A DNA stretch of 64,000 nucleotides, from assembly GCA_016220095.1 (NCBI GenBank), contig JACRIJ010000031.1, forward strand, positions 1 through 64,000, given 5' to 3'. This stretch comes from Planctomycetota bacterium. GTDB taxonomy: Bacteria > Planctomycetota > MHYJ01 > JACQXL01 > JACRIJ01. The notes under the pieces were generated by a model. The model saw nothing but the letters and a program-made list of their open reading frames with translations. It was not told the origin of the DNA and searched no databases. A program made the translations under genes and the position numbers. Shown here piece by piece: positions 17,691 through 26,808 of the stretch (within the stretch, counting starts at the first letter, position 1; the number at the start of each line of letters is the position of its first letter).

Positions 17691-18554
17691 ATGGGTAGAT
17701 GCACAAACCGTAAACACCGCGCCGCTCTGGCGCAGGAAACGCTGAAAATAATTGAAAAGGGCAGTTATCGCCTTGATTCCGGCGAGATAATTGATATCTC
17801 TGCATATCTGAAAAGGGCGGTTCATAAAACAATTCTATATCGGCTTGATGACCTGCTTGACCAGTCCGATGGCCCTGTCATTGAAGCGCCTGACAGGATT
17901 AATGGTGTTGAAATTACTGCGGAAACGACCTTGCAGGCTGCGCTACGGTTCGTATATGAATCCCCTGAACTTAATCCCTTGTGCCTTAACTTCGCTTCAG
18001 CAATGAATCCGGGCGGCGGGTTTCTTTCCGGCAGTCAGGCCCAGGAGGAATCCCTTGCCCGTTCCTCAGGTCTATACGCATGCATATCCCAAATGACCGA
18101 GATGTACGAGTATAACAAGAAACTCAATACAGGTCTTTATTCGGATTATATGATATATTCTCCGGATGTTCCGGTTTTCCGAAACGATGAAGGCAACCTT
18201 CTGAAAATCCCCTATGTGGTTTCGTTTGTTACCTCACCGGCGGTAAATGCAGGCGCCGTGAGAAAAAACGAAAAGGACAATGTTGCAAATATCCGGTCAA
18301 TAATGCACAGGCGTATAGAGAGGGTTTTGCGGATTGCAAAACTGCATGGGCATAAAGCAATAGTGCTTGGGGCTTGGGGTTGCGGTGTGTTCGACAATGA
18401 GCCGCTTATGATAGCCGGGCTTTTTAAGGAATTTCTCGGCCCGGGCGGAATCTATGCGAATAAATTTGGCAGGGTTGTATACGCAATCTATGACCGTTCA
18501 GCAGGGCAGGAGATATTTGAAGCCTTTCGGAAGGTGCTTGCAGGGACTTTATGA
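17691..18554 (+). CDS. TIGR02452-type (microbial PARG-like/DUF2263) macrodomain protein
   Basis: LNFASAMNPGGGFLSGSQAQEESLARSSGLYACI; GAWGCGVFDN; ORF opens at GTG 17664. Confidence 0.85.
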   Translation: MGRCTNRKHRAALAQETLKIIEKGSYRLDSGEIIDISAYLKRAVHKTILYRLDDLLDQSDGPVIEAPDRINGVEITAETTLQAALRFVYESPELNPLCLNFASAMNPGGGFLSGSQAQEESLARSSGLYACISQMTEMYEYNKKLNTGLYSDYMIYSPDVPVFRNDEGNLLKIPYVVSFVTSPAVNAGAVRKNEKDNVANIRSIMHRRIERVLRIAKLHGHKAIVLGAWGCGVFDNEPLMIAGLFKEFLGPGGIYANKFGRVVYAIYDRSAGQEIFEAFRKVLAGTL

Positions 18555-18630
18555 AACCTTGAAGAGACACTCTACAAGAATGATAGTGTGCAAGAATGAC
18601 AGGTGGCAGCACGCATACGCGTAAGCATAC

Positions 18631-18714
18631 TATCACCCTATCAGTCTATCACCTTTCACCTTTCACCTATCGTTCGTCCTTCATTATTCATTTTTCATGC
18701 TTCATATTTCGTTA
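18631..18714. repeat. Degenerate heptanucleotide array (12 units)
   Basis: TATCACC CTATCAG TCTATCA CCTTTCA CCTTTCA CCTATCG TTCGTCC TTCATTA TTCATTT TTCATGC TTCATAT TTCGTTA. Confidence 0.8.
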
Positions 18715-20085
18715 GCATTCCAGCGTTTTCTTTAACACCTTTCCCGTCGGGCCGTGCGGGAGCTGGGCGCGGAATTCCACCTGCGCCGGCACCTTATACG
18801 GCGCTAATCTTTCGCGGCAGAAGCTTTTCAGCTCCTCAGGTAAGATACCGCAAGTGTCTTTCGCCACTACAAATGCCTTTATCGCCTCTCCGCGCGTTTT
18901 GTCCGGTATTCCGATAACCGCGCATTCCGCTATGCCAGGGTGTTCGTAAAGGACGCATTCTACTTCGGAAGGGAAAATGTTTTCTCCCGCTGAAATAATC
19001 ATCTCCTTTTTCCGTCCGGTTATGTATAAGAATCCGTCTTCGTCCTGCCTGCCAATGTCGCCGGTCTTAAACCAACCGTCCTGCGTTATGACTTCCGCGG
19101 TCAGTTCTGGTTGGTTGTAGTATCCTTCCATTATGTTCGGGCCTTTAACCCAGATCTCACCGTCTTCCATTATTTTCACCGTAACGCCTGATACCGGTTT
19201 GCCTACGCTTCCGAATCTGTAATTGGCAGGGGTGTTTAATGAAATGACCGGCGAAGTCTCCGTGAGTCCGTAACCTTCGTAAATGGTCTGGTTAAAATGG
19301 CGTTTGTATCCTTCAGTGATGTCCTTCGGCAATCCCTCGCCGCCCGAGATAAGGAATTGTATTTTGCCGAGGGGTCTGTTGTTCTCCGGCGCCCTGAGGA
19401 ATGCGCGGTAAACCGACGGCACTGTGAGCATGACATTGACGTGATGCCTCTCCATAAGTTCCGCGGCCTGAGCGGGATTGAAGCGTTTCGTCAGGACAAT
19501 AGCCGCGCCTGACAGGAGCGGCGTGAGCAGTCCGCACGTAAGTCCGAATGCGTGAAAATACGGCAGGATGCCCATGAAAGTGAATTCCTTGATAGTGACG
19601 GCTTCACTGAGTGATTTGATGTTTGCGAGCAGGTTATTGTTGCTCAGCATGACGCCTTTGGGCTGGTTGCACGTGCCTGAGGTGTAAAGAATTAACGGCA
19701 ATCCGGCCGTGCCTGTAAAAGAAGTTCCTGTGGGCGGCGCAACGGTTTTGGCTATTTCGTTAAAAGAGGATTGCGTTATAATGAGATCTATGTTTGCGTC
19801 CTTGACGATGCAATTAATTTCCTGTTGGTTGAGCAGGTAATTGAGCGGCACAACGGTTTTGCCGCAGAGCAATGCGCCGAGGAAGCTGATTACGAATTCT
19901 TTGGAATTCGGGAGCAGTATGCCGATATTGGGTGAGGCCGTTGCAACGGCAAGACGCGCGCTGAACGATTTCGCCTGGTTAAGTAATTCTCCGTAAGTAA
20001 GAGTAAAACCGGTTTCGCCTTCTATAAGGGCGGTCTTGTCCCGGTAGTTGCGGCATGAGTTTACAAGAAGGTCGGTTAACAGCAT
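18712..20085 (-). CDS. AMP-dependent acyl-CoA synthetase/ligase (long-chain-fatty-acid-CoA ligase-like)
   Basis: LILYTSGTCNQPKGVMLSN; YEGYGLTETSPV; GWFKTGDIG; GKVLKKTL. Confidence 0.92.
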   Translation of the reverse strand: MLLTDLLVNSCRNYRDKTALIEGETGFTLTYGELLNQAKSFSARLAVATASPNIGILLPNSKEFVISFLGALLCGKTVVPLNYLLNQQEINCIVKDANIDLIITQSSFNEIAKTVAPPTGTSFTGTAGLPLILYTSGTCNQPKGVMLSNNNLLANIKSLSEAVTIKEFTFMGILPYFHAFGLTCGLLTPLLSGAAIVLTKRFNPAQAAELMERHHVNVMLTVPSVYRAFLRAPENNRPLGKIQFLISGGEGLPKDITEGYKRHFNQTIYEGYGLTETSPVISLNTPANYRFGSVGKPVSGVTVKIMEDGEIWVKGPNIMEGYYNQPELTAEVITQDGWFKTGDIGRQDEDGFLYITGRKKEMIISAGENIFPSEVECVLYEHPGIAECAVIGIPDKTRGEAIKAFVVAKDTCGILPEELKSFCRERLAPYKVPAQVEFRAQLPHGPTGKVLKKTLEC

Positions 20086-20444
20086 TATTTGAATCCTCCA
20101 AGGTTTAGTATTAGAAATCTCAATAGCAATTGAATTACGACGAAACGACAGTTTAACCGCAAAGCCCGCTAAGCAAGTTTACCCTGCCGCAGTACTGAGC
20201 AGAGCGAAGTGAGTGTAACGAAGGGCGAAGCCGAAACGACGGTAATTTTTTACCACTGAACATACGGAATACACGGAAACTATGTACGTTCTTCCTACTT
20301 CAGTTCTCGTCCTCGTATCGTGCGTTTCCTGTGAGTCCTTCGCTTCGCTCAGGACAAACTTAGATATATTGCGTTTTGCGTCCTTCGTGGTCTTCGTGGT
20401 GAAAAGACTATCTCCGGCTAATCTGTGTAATTTTGTGGTTCCCG

Positions 20445-20528
20445 TCTAAACGGCCCTCGGAGCCCGGACATCGGCTCCCGGATATCGGGTTCCATTTAAA
20501 CGGACCACGGGCCACGGGAAACGGGCCA
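20445..20528. repeat. Degenerate heptanucleotide array (12 units)
   Basis: TCTAAAC GGCCCTC GGAGCCC GGACATC GGCTCCC GGATATC GGGTTCC ATTTAAA CGGACCA CGGGCCA CGGGAAA CGGGCCA. Confidence 0.85.
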
Positions 20529-20639
20529 CAAATTAATTCGTGGCAAATCCCGGCTTATACGTTTCAGTGTATTCAGTGGTTTATCCCGTAGGTCGTCCGG
20601 GCCGCTGACCGCGCGGCTATAACTGACCATTGATCGGCC

Positions 20640-20716
20640 CTTGGATCCCGTTCCTTGGTTCTCGCTACATCGTCCGTTCTCCCTCCTTCGTTTTTCCTTC
20701 TTCATTCTCGTCCATT
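20640..20716. repeat. Degenerate heptanucleotide array (11 units) overlapping gene 3' end
   Basis: CTTGGAT CCCGTTC CTTGGTT CTCGCTA CATCGTC CGTTCTC CCTCCTT CGTTTTT CCTTCTT CATTCTC GTCCATT. Confidence 0.75.
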
Positions 20717-21624
20717 AAATCGGGTTCTATCGGTTCCAATTCTTTTGCCCTGTTAAATGCCTCTTTGGATTCCTGTGTTTTTCCGAGCCGCTTGTATGCG
20801 ATGCCCAGATTGTACCACCATTCGTATTCGTTTCTGTCCATTTTGATGGCTTCAAGATACAGGTTGACTGCCTGTTTGTTCCTGCCTTCCTCTAATGCTT
20901 CATAGCCGGCATACGCGATATAGTTGCCGCTATCATCGGATCTGTTTATAATGTATCGCAAAAAAGTGCCGCTGAGGAATATCAAGACCAGTAGAACTAT
21001 GCCTATAGCAGATAGGACAACCCGATTTCTTCCCTTAGTAACAGTAATATGCCCGAGCAGTCCGCCTAATGCCAGTCCCGTTGCGTGTGCAATGTTGCCG
21101 ATATTCCATACTCCTGTTTCAGTGAGTATTATGCACAGAAAAAACCATAAAACGAAAAGAATTACAGTTTGATTATCCAGCGAGTCCCGGAATCTGTAAT
21201 CCTTTCGTTGTACCGCCCAAAGGAAACCGAACAGGCCGTAACCTACGCCGGACAATCCCACACCGCCGTCAAAAACCGCATATTCGGCTACGCTGGAACC
21301 GATTGCGAAAAACAAAAGCATGCCCGCCATCCTTACACTGCCTAAAACGTTTTCCACAATGGTTCCAAATACCCACAGCCAGTAGAGGTTGAAAATCAGG
21401 TGCATGGCGTCAATGTGGGGGAGTATTGACGTGGCCAGACGCCACGGTTCGCCGTACCACGCGAGGATGTCCATGGAAATTTTGTTTATGTCAAATTTGC
21501 CGCTCCACCATGCGACGGTGACTATGGCTGACAAAATTGCCACAAAACTTGTAACCGGAAAATTTAAACAATAACTTAAAGAAATCGGCCTGCGCATAAA
21601 TTTGAATTCCCGTTTTCCACGCAT
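20665..21624 (-). CDS. Rhomboid-family membrane protein with C-terminal TPR
   Basis: HIDAMHLIFNLYWLWVFG; GLSGVGYGLFG; NIAHATGLALGGLLG; WWYNLGIAYKRLGKTQESKEAFNRAKELEP. Confidence 0.85.
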   Translation of the reverse strand: MRGKREFKFMRRPISLSYCLNFPVTSFVAILSAIVTVAWWSGKFDINKISMDILAWYGEPWRLATSILPHIDAMHLIFNLYWLWVFGTIVENVLGSVRMAGMLLFFAIGSSVAEYAVFDGGVGLSGVGYGLFGFLWAVQRKDYRFRDSLDNQTVILFVLWFFLCIILTETGVWNIGNIAHATGLALGGLLGHITVTKGRNRVVLSAIGIVLLVLIFLSGTFLRYIINRSDDSGNYIAYAGYEALEEGRNKQAVNLYLEAIKMDRNEYEWWYNLGIAYKRLGKTQESKEAFNRAKELEPIEPDLMDENEEGKTKEGERTM

Positions 21625-21825
21625 TATACACTAAATTTGCATGCTTTGTCAAAGGAAATCCGTGAACCGGTGTAAGGCCTCAGTGAACGGGCAAACACGA
21701 GCTCCGGACGTTTTTTAACAGGGACTCTACGAAACTTTATAGAGACACGACGACGACTTTTTTACAGGGACTTTATGAGACCTTTACGAGACTTGACGTC
21801 GGCTCGTTCAGGGCATATATTAATC

Positions 21826-21937
21826 TTCTTCGTTTTCCCTTCTTCCTCCTTATAACGAAGAGGGGAGTAGGAGTTAGGCAGAAGGCAGGTTGGCGCTTTG
21901 TCCGTCGTCCTTCGCTGCTCGCTACTCGTTACTCGTC
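21826..21937. repeat. Degenerate heptanucleotide array (16 units in one register)
   Basis: TTCTTCG TTTTCCC TTCTTCC TCCTTAT AACGAAG AGGGGAG TAGGAGT TAGGCAG AAGGCAG GTTGGCG CTTTGTC CGTCGTC CTTCGCT GCTCGCT ACTCGTT ACTCGTC. Confidence 0.75.
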
Positions 21938-22536
21938 TTAACCGGCCCTAAAGGCAGTACGGTTTTTGCGTAAACTTCGTTCAATACTTGTGCGAGTCCC
22001 GCATAGATGGCTGATGCGCCGCAGAAGATGCCTTCTATCCCGGTGATTTTCATAAAGGATTTTTTCAATTCAGGGTCTGTTATCGCGTGGGCTATCGCAA
22101 GCATTGAGAAAAGCACTGTCAGGGAAAGGAATATTACCTGCAGTGCCCTGTTCAGCCTGAGCGTTCCTATGAACATTACGAATGTAAACAATCCCCAGAT
22201 AGTCAGGTAGGCGATCATGGCATTGTCGTCGGGTTTTGTTGCCCATTCATATTTTGGGAATACTATCAGGCCGACGAGCGTGAACCAAAACGCCCCGTAA
22301 GAACAAAATGCGGCAGTTCCAAAGGTATTGCCTTTCTTCCATTCCATTATGCCGGCTATGATTTGCGCCATGCCGCCGTAAAATATGCCCATTGATAGAA
22401 TCATCGTATCCATTCCGTAAAGGCCCGCATTGTGCAGGTTTAATAATACGGTGGTCATCCCGAAAGCCAGCAATCCCAGAGGCGCCGGGTTGGATGTTGA
22501 ATCTTTGATAGTAATGATGTTTTCTGATGCCTGCAT
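21922..22536 (-). CDS. Acetate uptake transporter (GPR1/FUN34/YaaH, SatP family)
   Basis: SNPAPLGLLAFGMTTVLLNLHNAGL family signature; six hydrophobic segments; start set at MQASENI. Confidence 0.9.
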   Translation of the reverse strand: MQASENIITIKDSTSNPAPLGLLAFGMTTVLLNLHNAGLYGMDTMILSMGIFYGGMAQIIAGIMEWKKGNTFGTAAFCSYGAFWFTLVGLIVFPKYEWATKPDDNAMIAYLTIWGLFTFVMFIGTLRLNRALQVIFLSLTVLFSMLAIAHAITDPELKKSFMKITGIEGIFCGASAIYAGLAQVLNEVYAKTVLPLGPVKTSNE

Positions 22537-22911
22537 AAAAATCCTCCTTTGATCAAAGTAAGTCTTAAAAAATAAAGTCATCTTTTGTGTCATCTCCCTT
22601 TCCCTTAATGTAAGGGAGCCCGCGCAGGGAGCGCCTTCGCGGCTAAAATAGTTTGTCAAGACACTACGTCTGGTATAGAATGTTTCAATACGGTTTGCGG
22701 CCCGTAAAGCAATGCCTCCTTTCAGTTCCGTACATGAGTATACAGCAACTTAGAATTTTCCGGAGGATATGCTTCCCGAAAACCCCCGGGTGGTTTTAGT
22801 TCATTGCTCTTATGGGCTTTTTCTTGAATGATGTATTCTTACTTCTCTATTATTCATATAATATGCGTTAATGGGATTTTTTTCAATAAAAATATGACAT
22901 TTGAAGGTAAG

Positions 22912-23073
22912 GCCTCAGTGAAGGTAGGTTTTTAAGTTCCCCTGCGGTATTTTGTAGGGACAGAATAGCGACCGAAGGAAGTCCCGACCGAAGTGTCGGG
23001 ATGTTCTGTCCCTGCCGTAATCATTGGGCATTTTGATATTTATATTGTTTTCTCAGCCCACCTTCACTGAGGC
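22912..23073. mobile_element. MITE-like palindromic element, 162 bp, copy 2
   Basis: TIR GCCTCAGTGAAGGTAGG / CCCACCTTCACTGAGGC; same internal hairpin as 3684-3845. Confidence 0.85.
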
Positions 23074-23092
23074 GGTTCCATTTGAATTGCAA

Positions 23093-24250
23093 TTATTCCG
23101 TTTCAAATATCCTGCCGTCGCTCGTGCCGATATAAAAATGCCCGTTGCCGTATTCCAATTTCAATCCGAATTCAAATATGTTTCTTTCCGATAATTGCCG
23201 TATTTCAAACGGCAATAAATGATAAGTCCAATTTGCCAGGTCATTCGTTTCCGCTATCGCAATCCGGTTGTTTTCATCAATTACCAGCAGGAACAATTTG
23301 TCTTCCTTTGCGAGCACGTCGCCTATAGTCCTGCATTTGACCGGCACTATTTCGGCGGGACCGGTTCCGTTGTAACTGTACAGCGTTTTCGCGGCGCCGG
23401 CGCCGTCGTTTCTAACTGAACAGGCAAATAATATCAGGCGATTTTTGAAGATAAAAGGATTGATTAGAATCATGCGGTTTGCCGGTATAAGGTCGGCCCA
23501 GACCCATGATCTGCCGTTGTAGACGATGGCATCAAGGCCTTTGTTGTGGTCGGCAACCATGCCCTGGGACGATTGGCTCCATGAAAACGCGTATAATCTG
23601 CCGTCAAAAGGCATTAAGGCGTTGATCCTTGTTACGAGGTTTGACTGCAGTTGGGTTATGTATTCGTAATTCCAGGTCTTACCTTCGTCCGGGGACGAGA
23701 GAATCGCGCCCGGGGCGGTTTCTTTTCCGTCTTTATCAACCAGATGGTTGCCTGTAGCGGTGTACCATTTGCCGTTGAATGACGCGATATCAAAGACGTG
23801 AATTCCGTTAGTAACGGACCTGTGTTTTACCCAGCCGGTTTCGGTTAAGACGTAGATATTGCCGAAATCCCAACTTTCAGTGGAGTCGGTGCCCGTGATG
23901 GCGAGCTTGTTGTCAATTACGCGGTAATTGGTGATGGCCTCTTCCTGAACGGTAAATTCTTTGATAAATTCTTTTTTTGCGAAGTCGTAATAAATGACGT
24001 CGGTAGGGCCGGTATTGACGGTCCAATCGCCGTAGCCTATGTACAGTTTATTATTGAATACTTTAAGCGTGTTTATGGTTTGGGCGGCATCTCTGTAGGA
24101 TGTCAGAGGCGCGCCGAGGAGGACGCATTTGAGGGCGTTGCCGTCAGGAATTGTTCTGGTTGTTATTATAGGTTTGTCCACGGCTATGGAGCACGATAAT
24201 GTACAGATTGCAAGTGCCAACAGGAATTTCATTGAATTGGTTTTCATCAC
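23093..24250 (-). CDS. Exported beta-propeller-like protein of unknown function
   Basis: Signal/lipoprotein-like N-terminus (FLLALAICTLSCSIA), repeated NNKLYIGYG / FNGKWYTATG / FDGRLYAFSW motifs. Confidence 0.7.
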   Translation of the reverse strand: MMKTNSMKFLLALAICTLSCSIAVDKPIITTRTIPDGNALKCVLLGAPLTSYRDAAQTINTLKVFNNKLYIGYGDWTVNTGPTDVIYYDFAKKEFIKEFTVQEEAITNYRVIDNKLAITGTDSTESWDFGNIYVLTETGWVKHRSVTNGIHVFDIASFNGKWYTATGNHLVDKDGKETAPGAILSSPDEGKTWNYEYITQLQSNLVTRINALMPFDGRLYAFSWSQSSQGMVADHNKGLDAIVYNGRSWVWADLIPANRMILINPFIFKNRLILFACSVRNDGAGAAKTLYSYNGTGPAEIVPVKCRTIGDVLAKEDKLFLLVIDENNRIAIAETNDLANWTYHLLPFEIRQLSERNIFEFGLKLEYGNGHFYIGTSDGRIFETE

Positions 24251-24294
24251 GGAATTATACTGAAAAATGCGCGCAAATGCAAATAAAAATGCAA

Positions 24295-24402
24295 GGCCTC
24301 AGTAAAGGATGCGTACAACACACCCCTTCATTCCTCTTAATAGAGGGGGGGCGCATATATCCCATCTAAAAAGAGCGGGGGTAATGGCGTCGTACGCTTA
24401 AA
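24295..24402. repeat. Decayed fragment of the MITE-like family
   Basis: GGCCTCAGTAAAGGA end, then ACACACCCCTTCATTCCTCTTAATAGAGGGGG resembling the interior of 3516-3666. Confidence 0.5.
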
Positions 24403-24597
24403 ACCATGCCAGATTTTTTGACCGAAGTAGAAAATTCTGGAATAAGAAGTAATATTTACCAATCCCGAAATGGGTACCGGATTTATGTATGCACAGCATG
24501 GCATTTCACGGTGATTCCTGCGAATCGCAGTAATACTGCGTTTACTGCGAGCGTCGGCGATTCGGCATATCCATTAGTTACGAACGAAAAAATACGA

Positions 24598-24626
24598 TTG
24601 ACTTTTCAGCAACCGGTGTATATAAT
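24598..24626 (+). promoter_or_regulatory. Near-consensus sigma70-type promoter without an obvious gene
   Basis: TTGACT-N17-TATAAT; only ~120 nt to the convergent histidine kinase gene. Confidence 0.7.
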
Positions 24627-24701
24627 AGTCATAATGACCTGATGGTTGGGAATAGTATTTGAGTAGGCGTTATGAGTGAAAGTAAGCAAAAATGATGGTG
24701 C

Positions 24702-24743
24702 GCGTGTTTCGTTTAAACGTACGGACCTCGGCCCCCGGATCCC
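24702..24743. repeat. Degenerate heptanucleotide array (6 units)
   Basis: GCGTGTT TCGTTTA AACGTAC GGACCTC GGCCCCC GGATCCC. Confidence 0.6.
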
Positions 24744-24746
24744 CAA

Positions 24747-26396
24747 TCATTTGTCTGGATTTGCCTTCATGGCCGCCGGCAGTTTTATAGTGAAAATCGT
24801 GCCTTTGCCTATTTCGCTTTCCACATCAATTTCGCCGCCGTATTCGTTTATGATGGAATAAGAAATGGATAATCCCAGGCCTACGCCTTTATCGGCGGGT
24901 TTTGTCGTGAAGAACGGTTCAAACAGTCGCGCTTTTATCTCTCTGCTGATGCCTTTTCCCGTATCCGAAATTCGGATATAAATAATATTATCGCGCAGGT
25001 CCGTATTGACCGTCAGTATCTTTATTTCGGTTTCCTCCATCGCCTGGTATGCGTTGGCCAGGATATTGACCAGGGCCTCAACAAATCTGTACGGGTCCAC
25101 GTTTGCGAAAAGCTCGCCGTTGTAATATTGTTTCCTGGTTTCAGCCCTGAATACCTTGAATTGCGATGAAGTAAGTTCAAACATGTCCTGGAGCAATTTG
25201 TGTATCTCGCACAGCTTCTTTTCGGATTTATGGTGCCTGCTGAACGTAAGGAGCTTGTCAACTATCATCTTACAGCGTATGGCATTGTCGTATATGCGCT
25301 GGGCATTGTCCTTTTGCGCGTCCAGCGCGTGTTTTCTGAATATGTCCGAGAATCCGATTACGGATGTGAGGGGATTATTTATATCGTGGGCGATGCCTGC
25401 CACGAGAAGTCCCAGGGCCTGCATCTTGGATAACTGCGTCATTTTGTCGTAATAATTTTTTTCCGTAGAAATGTTCCTGACGATGAACTGTATCATCACC
25501 TGGTCGTCCACGTAAATGCGCGTGGAGAAAAGCCTCGCGTCTATCATTGCCTTTTCTTCAGTAAGGGGCGTGCCGAAACGGATGTTCCTGAAATCCTGGT
25601 CTTTTTTCGGACGGGCAAGGCATTTTTCCAGGGTTATCTCTTCCTCGCCTTCAATCCATTGTACGAATGCGCTGAAGTTTTTCCCCAGCAGTTCCGTCTC
25701 AGTCACGCCAAGCATGTCCTGGACGGCGCGGTTCGCCCTTACAATCCTGCCGTTTTCTTCAGCCATGGCTATGCCTATGGCGGCGTTGTCAAAAATTTCC
25801 CTATAGGCTTTCTCGGAAAGAAGCCTTTTCGCGCGTTCCCGCGTGGCTTCTTCCGCAAGATAGCCCGCAAAAAGCGCTATTACGAAGAAGAATATTATAT
25901 ATGTAAAATAGACTGCTGAAAGGAATTGCACGTGGCTGACATCGCGCATGCAGAACAGCGTGAATATCGCGGATACCGCGATGCAGTTGAAGAACGCTCC
26001 CGCAGTGCTCTTGGATATTGCTGAGAGCAGGATTAACAGGGAAAATATCAGGTATATTTCCCTTGAGCCGCCGCCGAGATAGTATAAGGATAAGCCCACA
26101 ATGCCGATATCGTAAATGAATATTACCGATGACAGCCATTGCGAATAAAAGTTTTCAACCTTTTCAATGAATAAAGTTATATTGGTAATGACATAAAACA
26201 GGATGATTATGTAAAATTGCCACGGCAACGGGGTCTCTTTTTCGCCGGTAAACGCAACGGTGGCGATGATTGCGGCAATTAGAAACCTTAACAAGATAAG
26301 AATGTGCTTCTTAGAATGTAAGAATGACGGCATTAAAAAACTGTGCAGTCTAACCATAAAACCAAACGCCTTTATATAAACAGCCAACAGGTACAC
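24747..26396 (-). CDS. Membrane PAS-domain sensor histidine kinase
   Basis: N-terminal TM helices; PAS; GIAHDINNPLTSVIGF H-box; DTGKGI, GVGLGLSIS G-boxes. Confidence 0.92.
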   Translation of the reverse strand: MYLLAVYIKAFGFMVRLHSFLMPSFLHSKKHILILLRFLIAAIIATVAFTGEKETPLPWQFYIIILFYVITNITLFIEKVENFYSQWLSSVIFIYDIGIVGLSLYYLGGGSREIYLIFSLLILLSAISKSTAGAFFNCIAVSAIFTLFCMRDVSHVQFLSAVYFTYIIFFFVIALFAGYLAEEATRERAKRLLSEKAYREIFDNAAIGIAMAEENGRIVRANRAVQDMLGVTETELLGKNFSAFVQWIEGEEEITLEKCLARPKKDQDFRNIRFGTPLTEEKAMIDARLFSTRIYVDDQVMIQFIVRNISTEKNYYDKMTQLSKMQALGLLVAGIAHDINNPLTSVIGFSDIFRKHALDAQKDNAQRIYDNAIRCKMIVDKLLTFSRHHKSEKKLCEIHKLLQDMFELTSSQFKVFRAETRKQYYNGELFANVDPYRFVEALVNILANAYQAMEETEIKILTVNTDLRDNIIYIRISDTGKGISREIKARLFEPFFTTKPADKGVGLGLSISYSIINEYGGEIDVESEIGKGTIFTIKLPAAMKANPDK

Positions 26397-26447
26397 ATAT
26401 TACAATAGATAACCGAAAAATCAATAAAAAATTTATAAAAAAATTTG

Positions 26448-26476
26448 TTGACTTGCCGGTTTTTTCGTGGTATTTT
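26448..26476 (+). promoter_or_regulatory. Candidate promoter for the VIT-vWA-TPR operon
   Basis: TTGACT-N17-TATTTT; ~325-nt repeat-rich leader to the ATG at 26809. Confidence 0.55.
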
Positions 26477-26808
26477 AATGGAGAATGAAGCAGAAAAAAC
26501 GTAGGAGGAGGAAGGAACGGAACGGAAGAATGACAGGGCGGCAGGATGGCAGAATGCTTTTAATCGCTACCCGCCTGCCGCAGTCCTGCGACCGAGCGGA
26601 GCGAGGAAGTCCTGAGCGGAGCGAAGGAAGCGGAGCGAAGATTCCCTGTAGCGGCTCGGCTGAGCTCGCCGAAGACTTGCAGCAGGGAGCTTCAACGAAC
26701 ACTCTGTCATCCTTTATAACAAGTAGCCTCTTAATTCTTTAACAGGGTGAATACATGGATTCTTGCCTGCATCGTAACCCCTAAACCCCATAAACCCCTA
26801 AACCCGTT

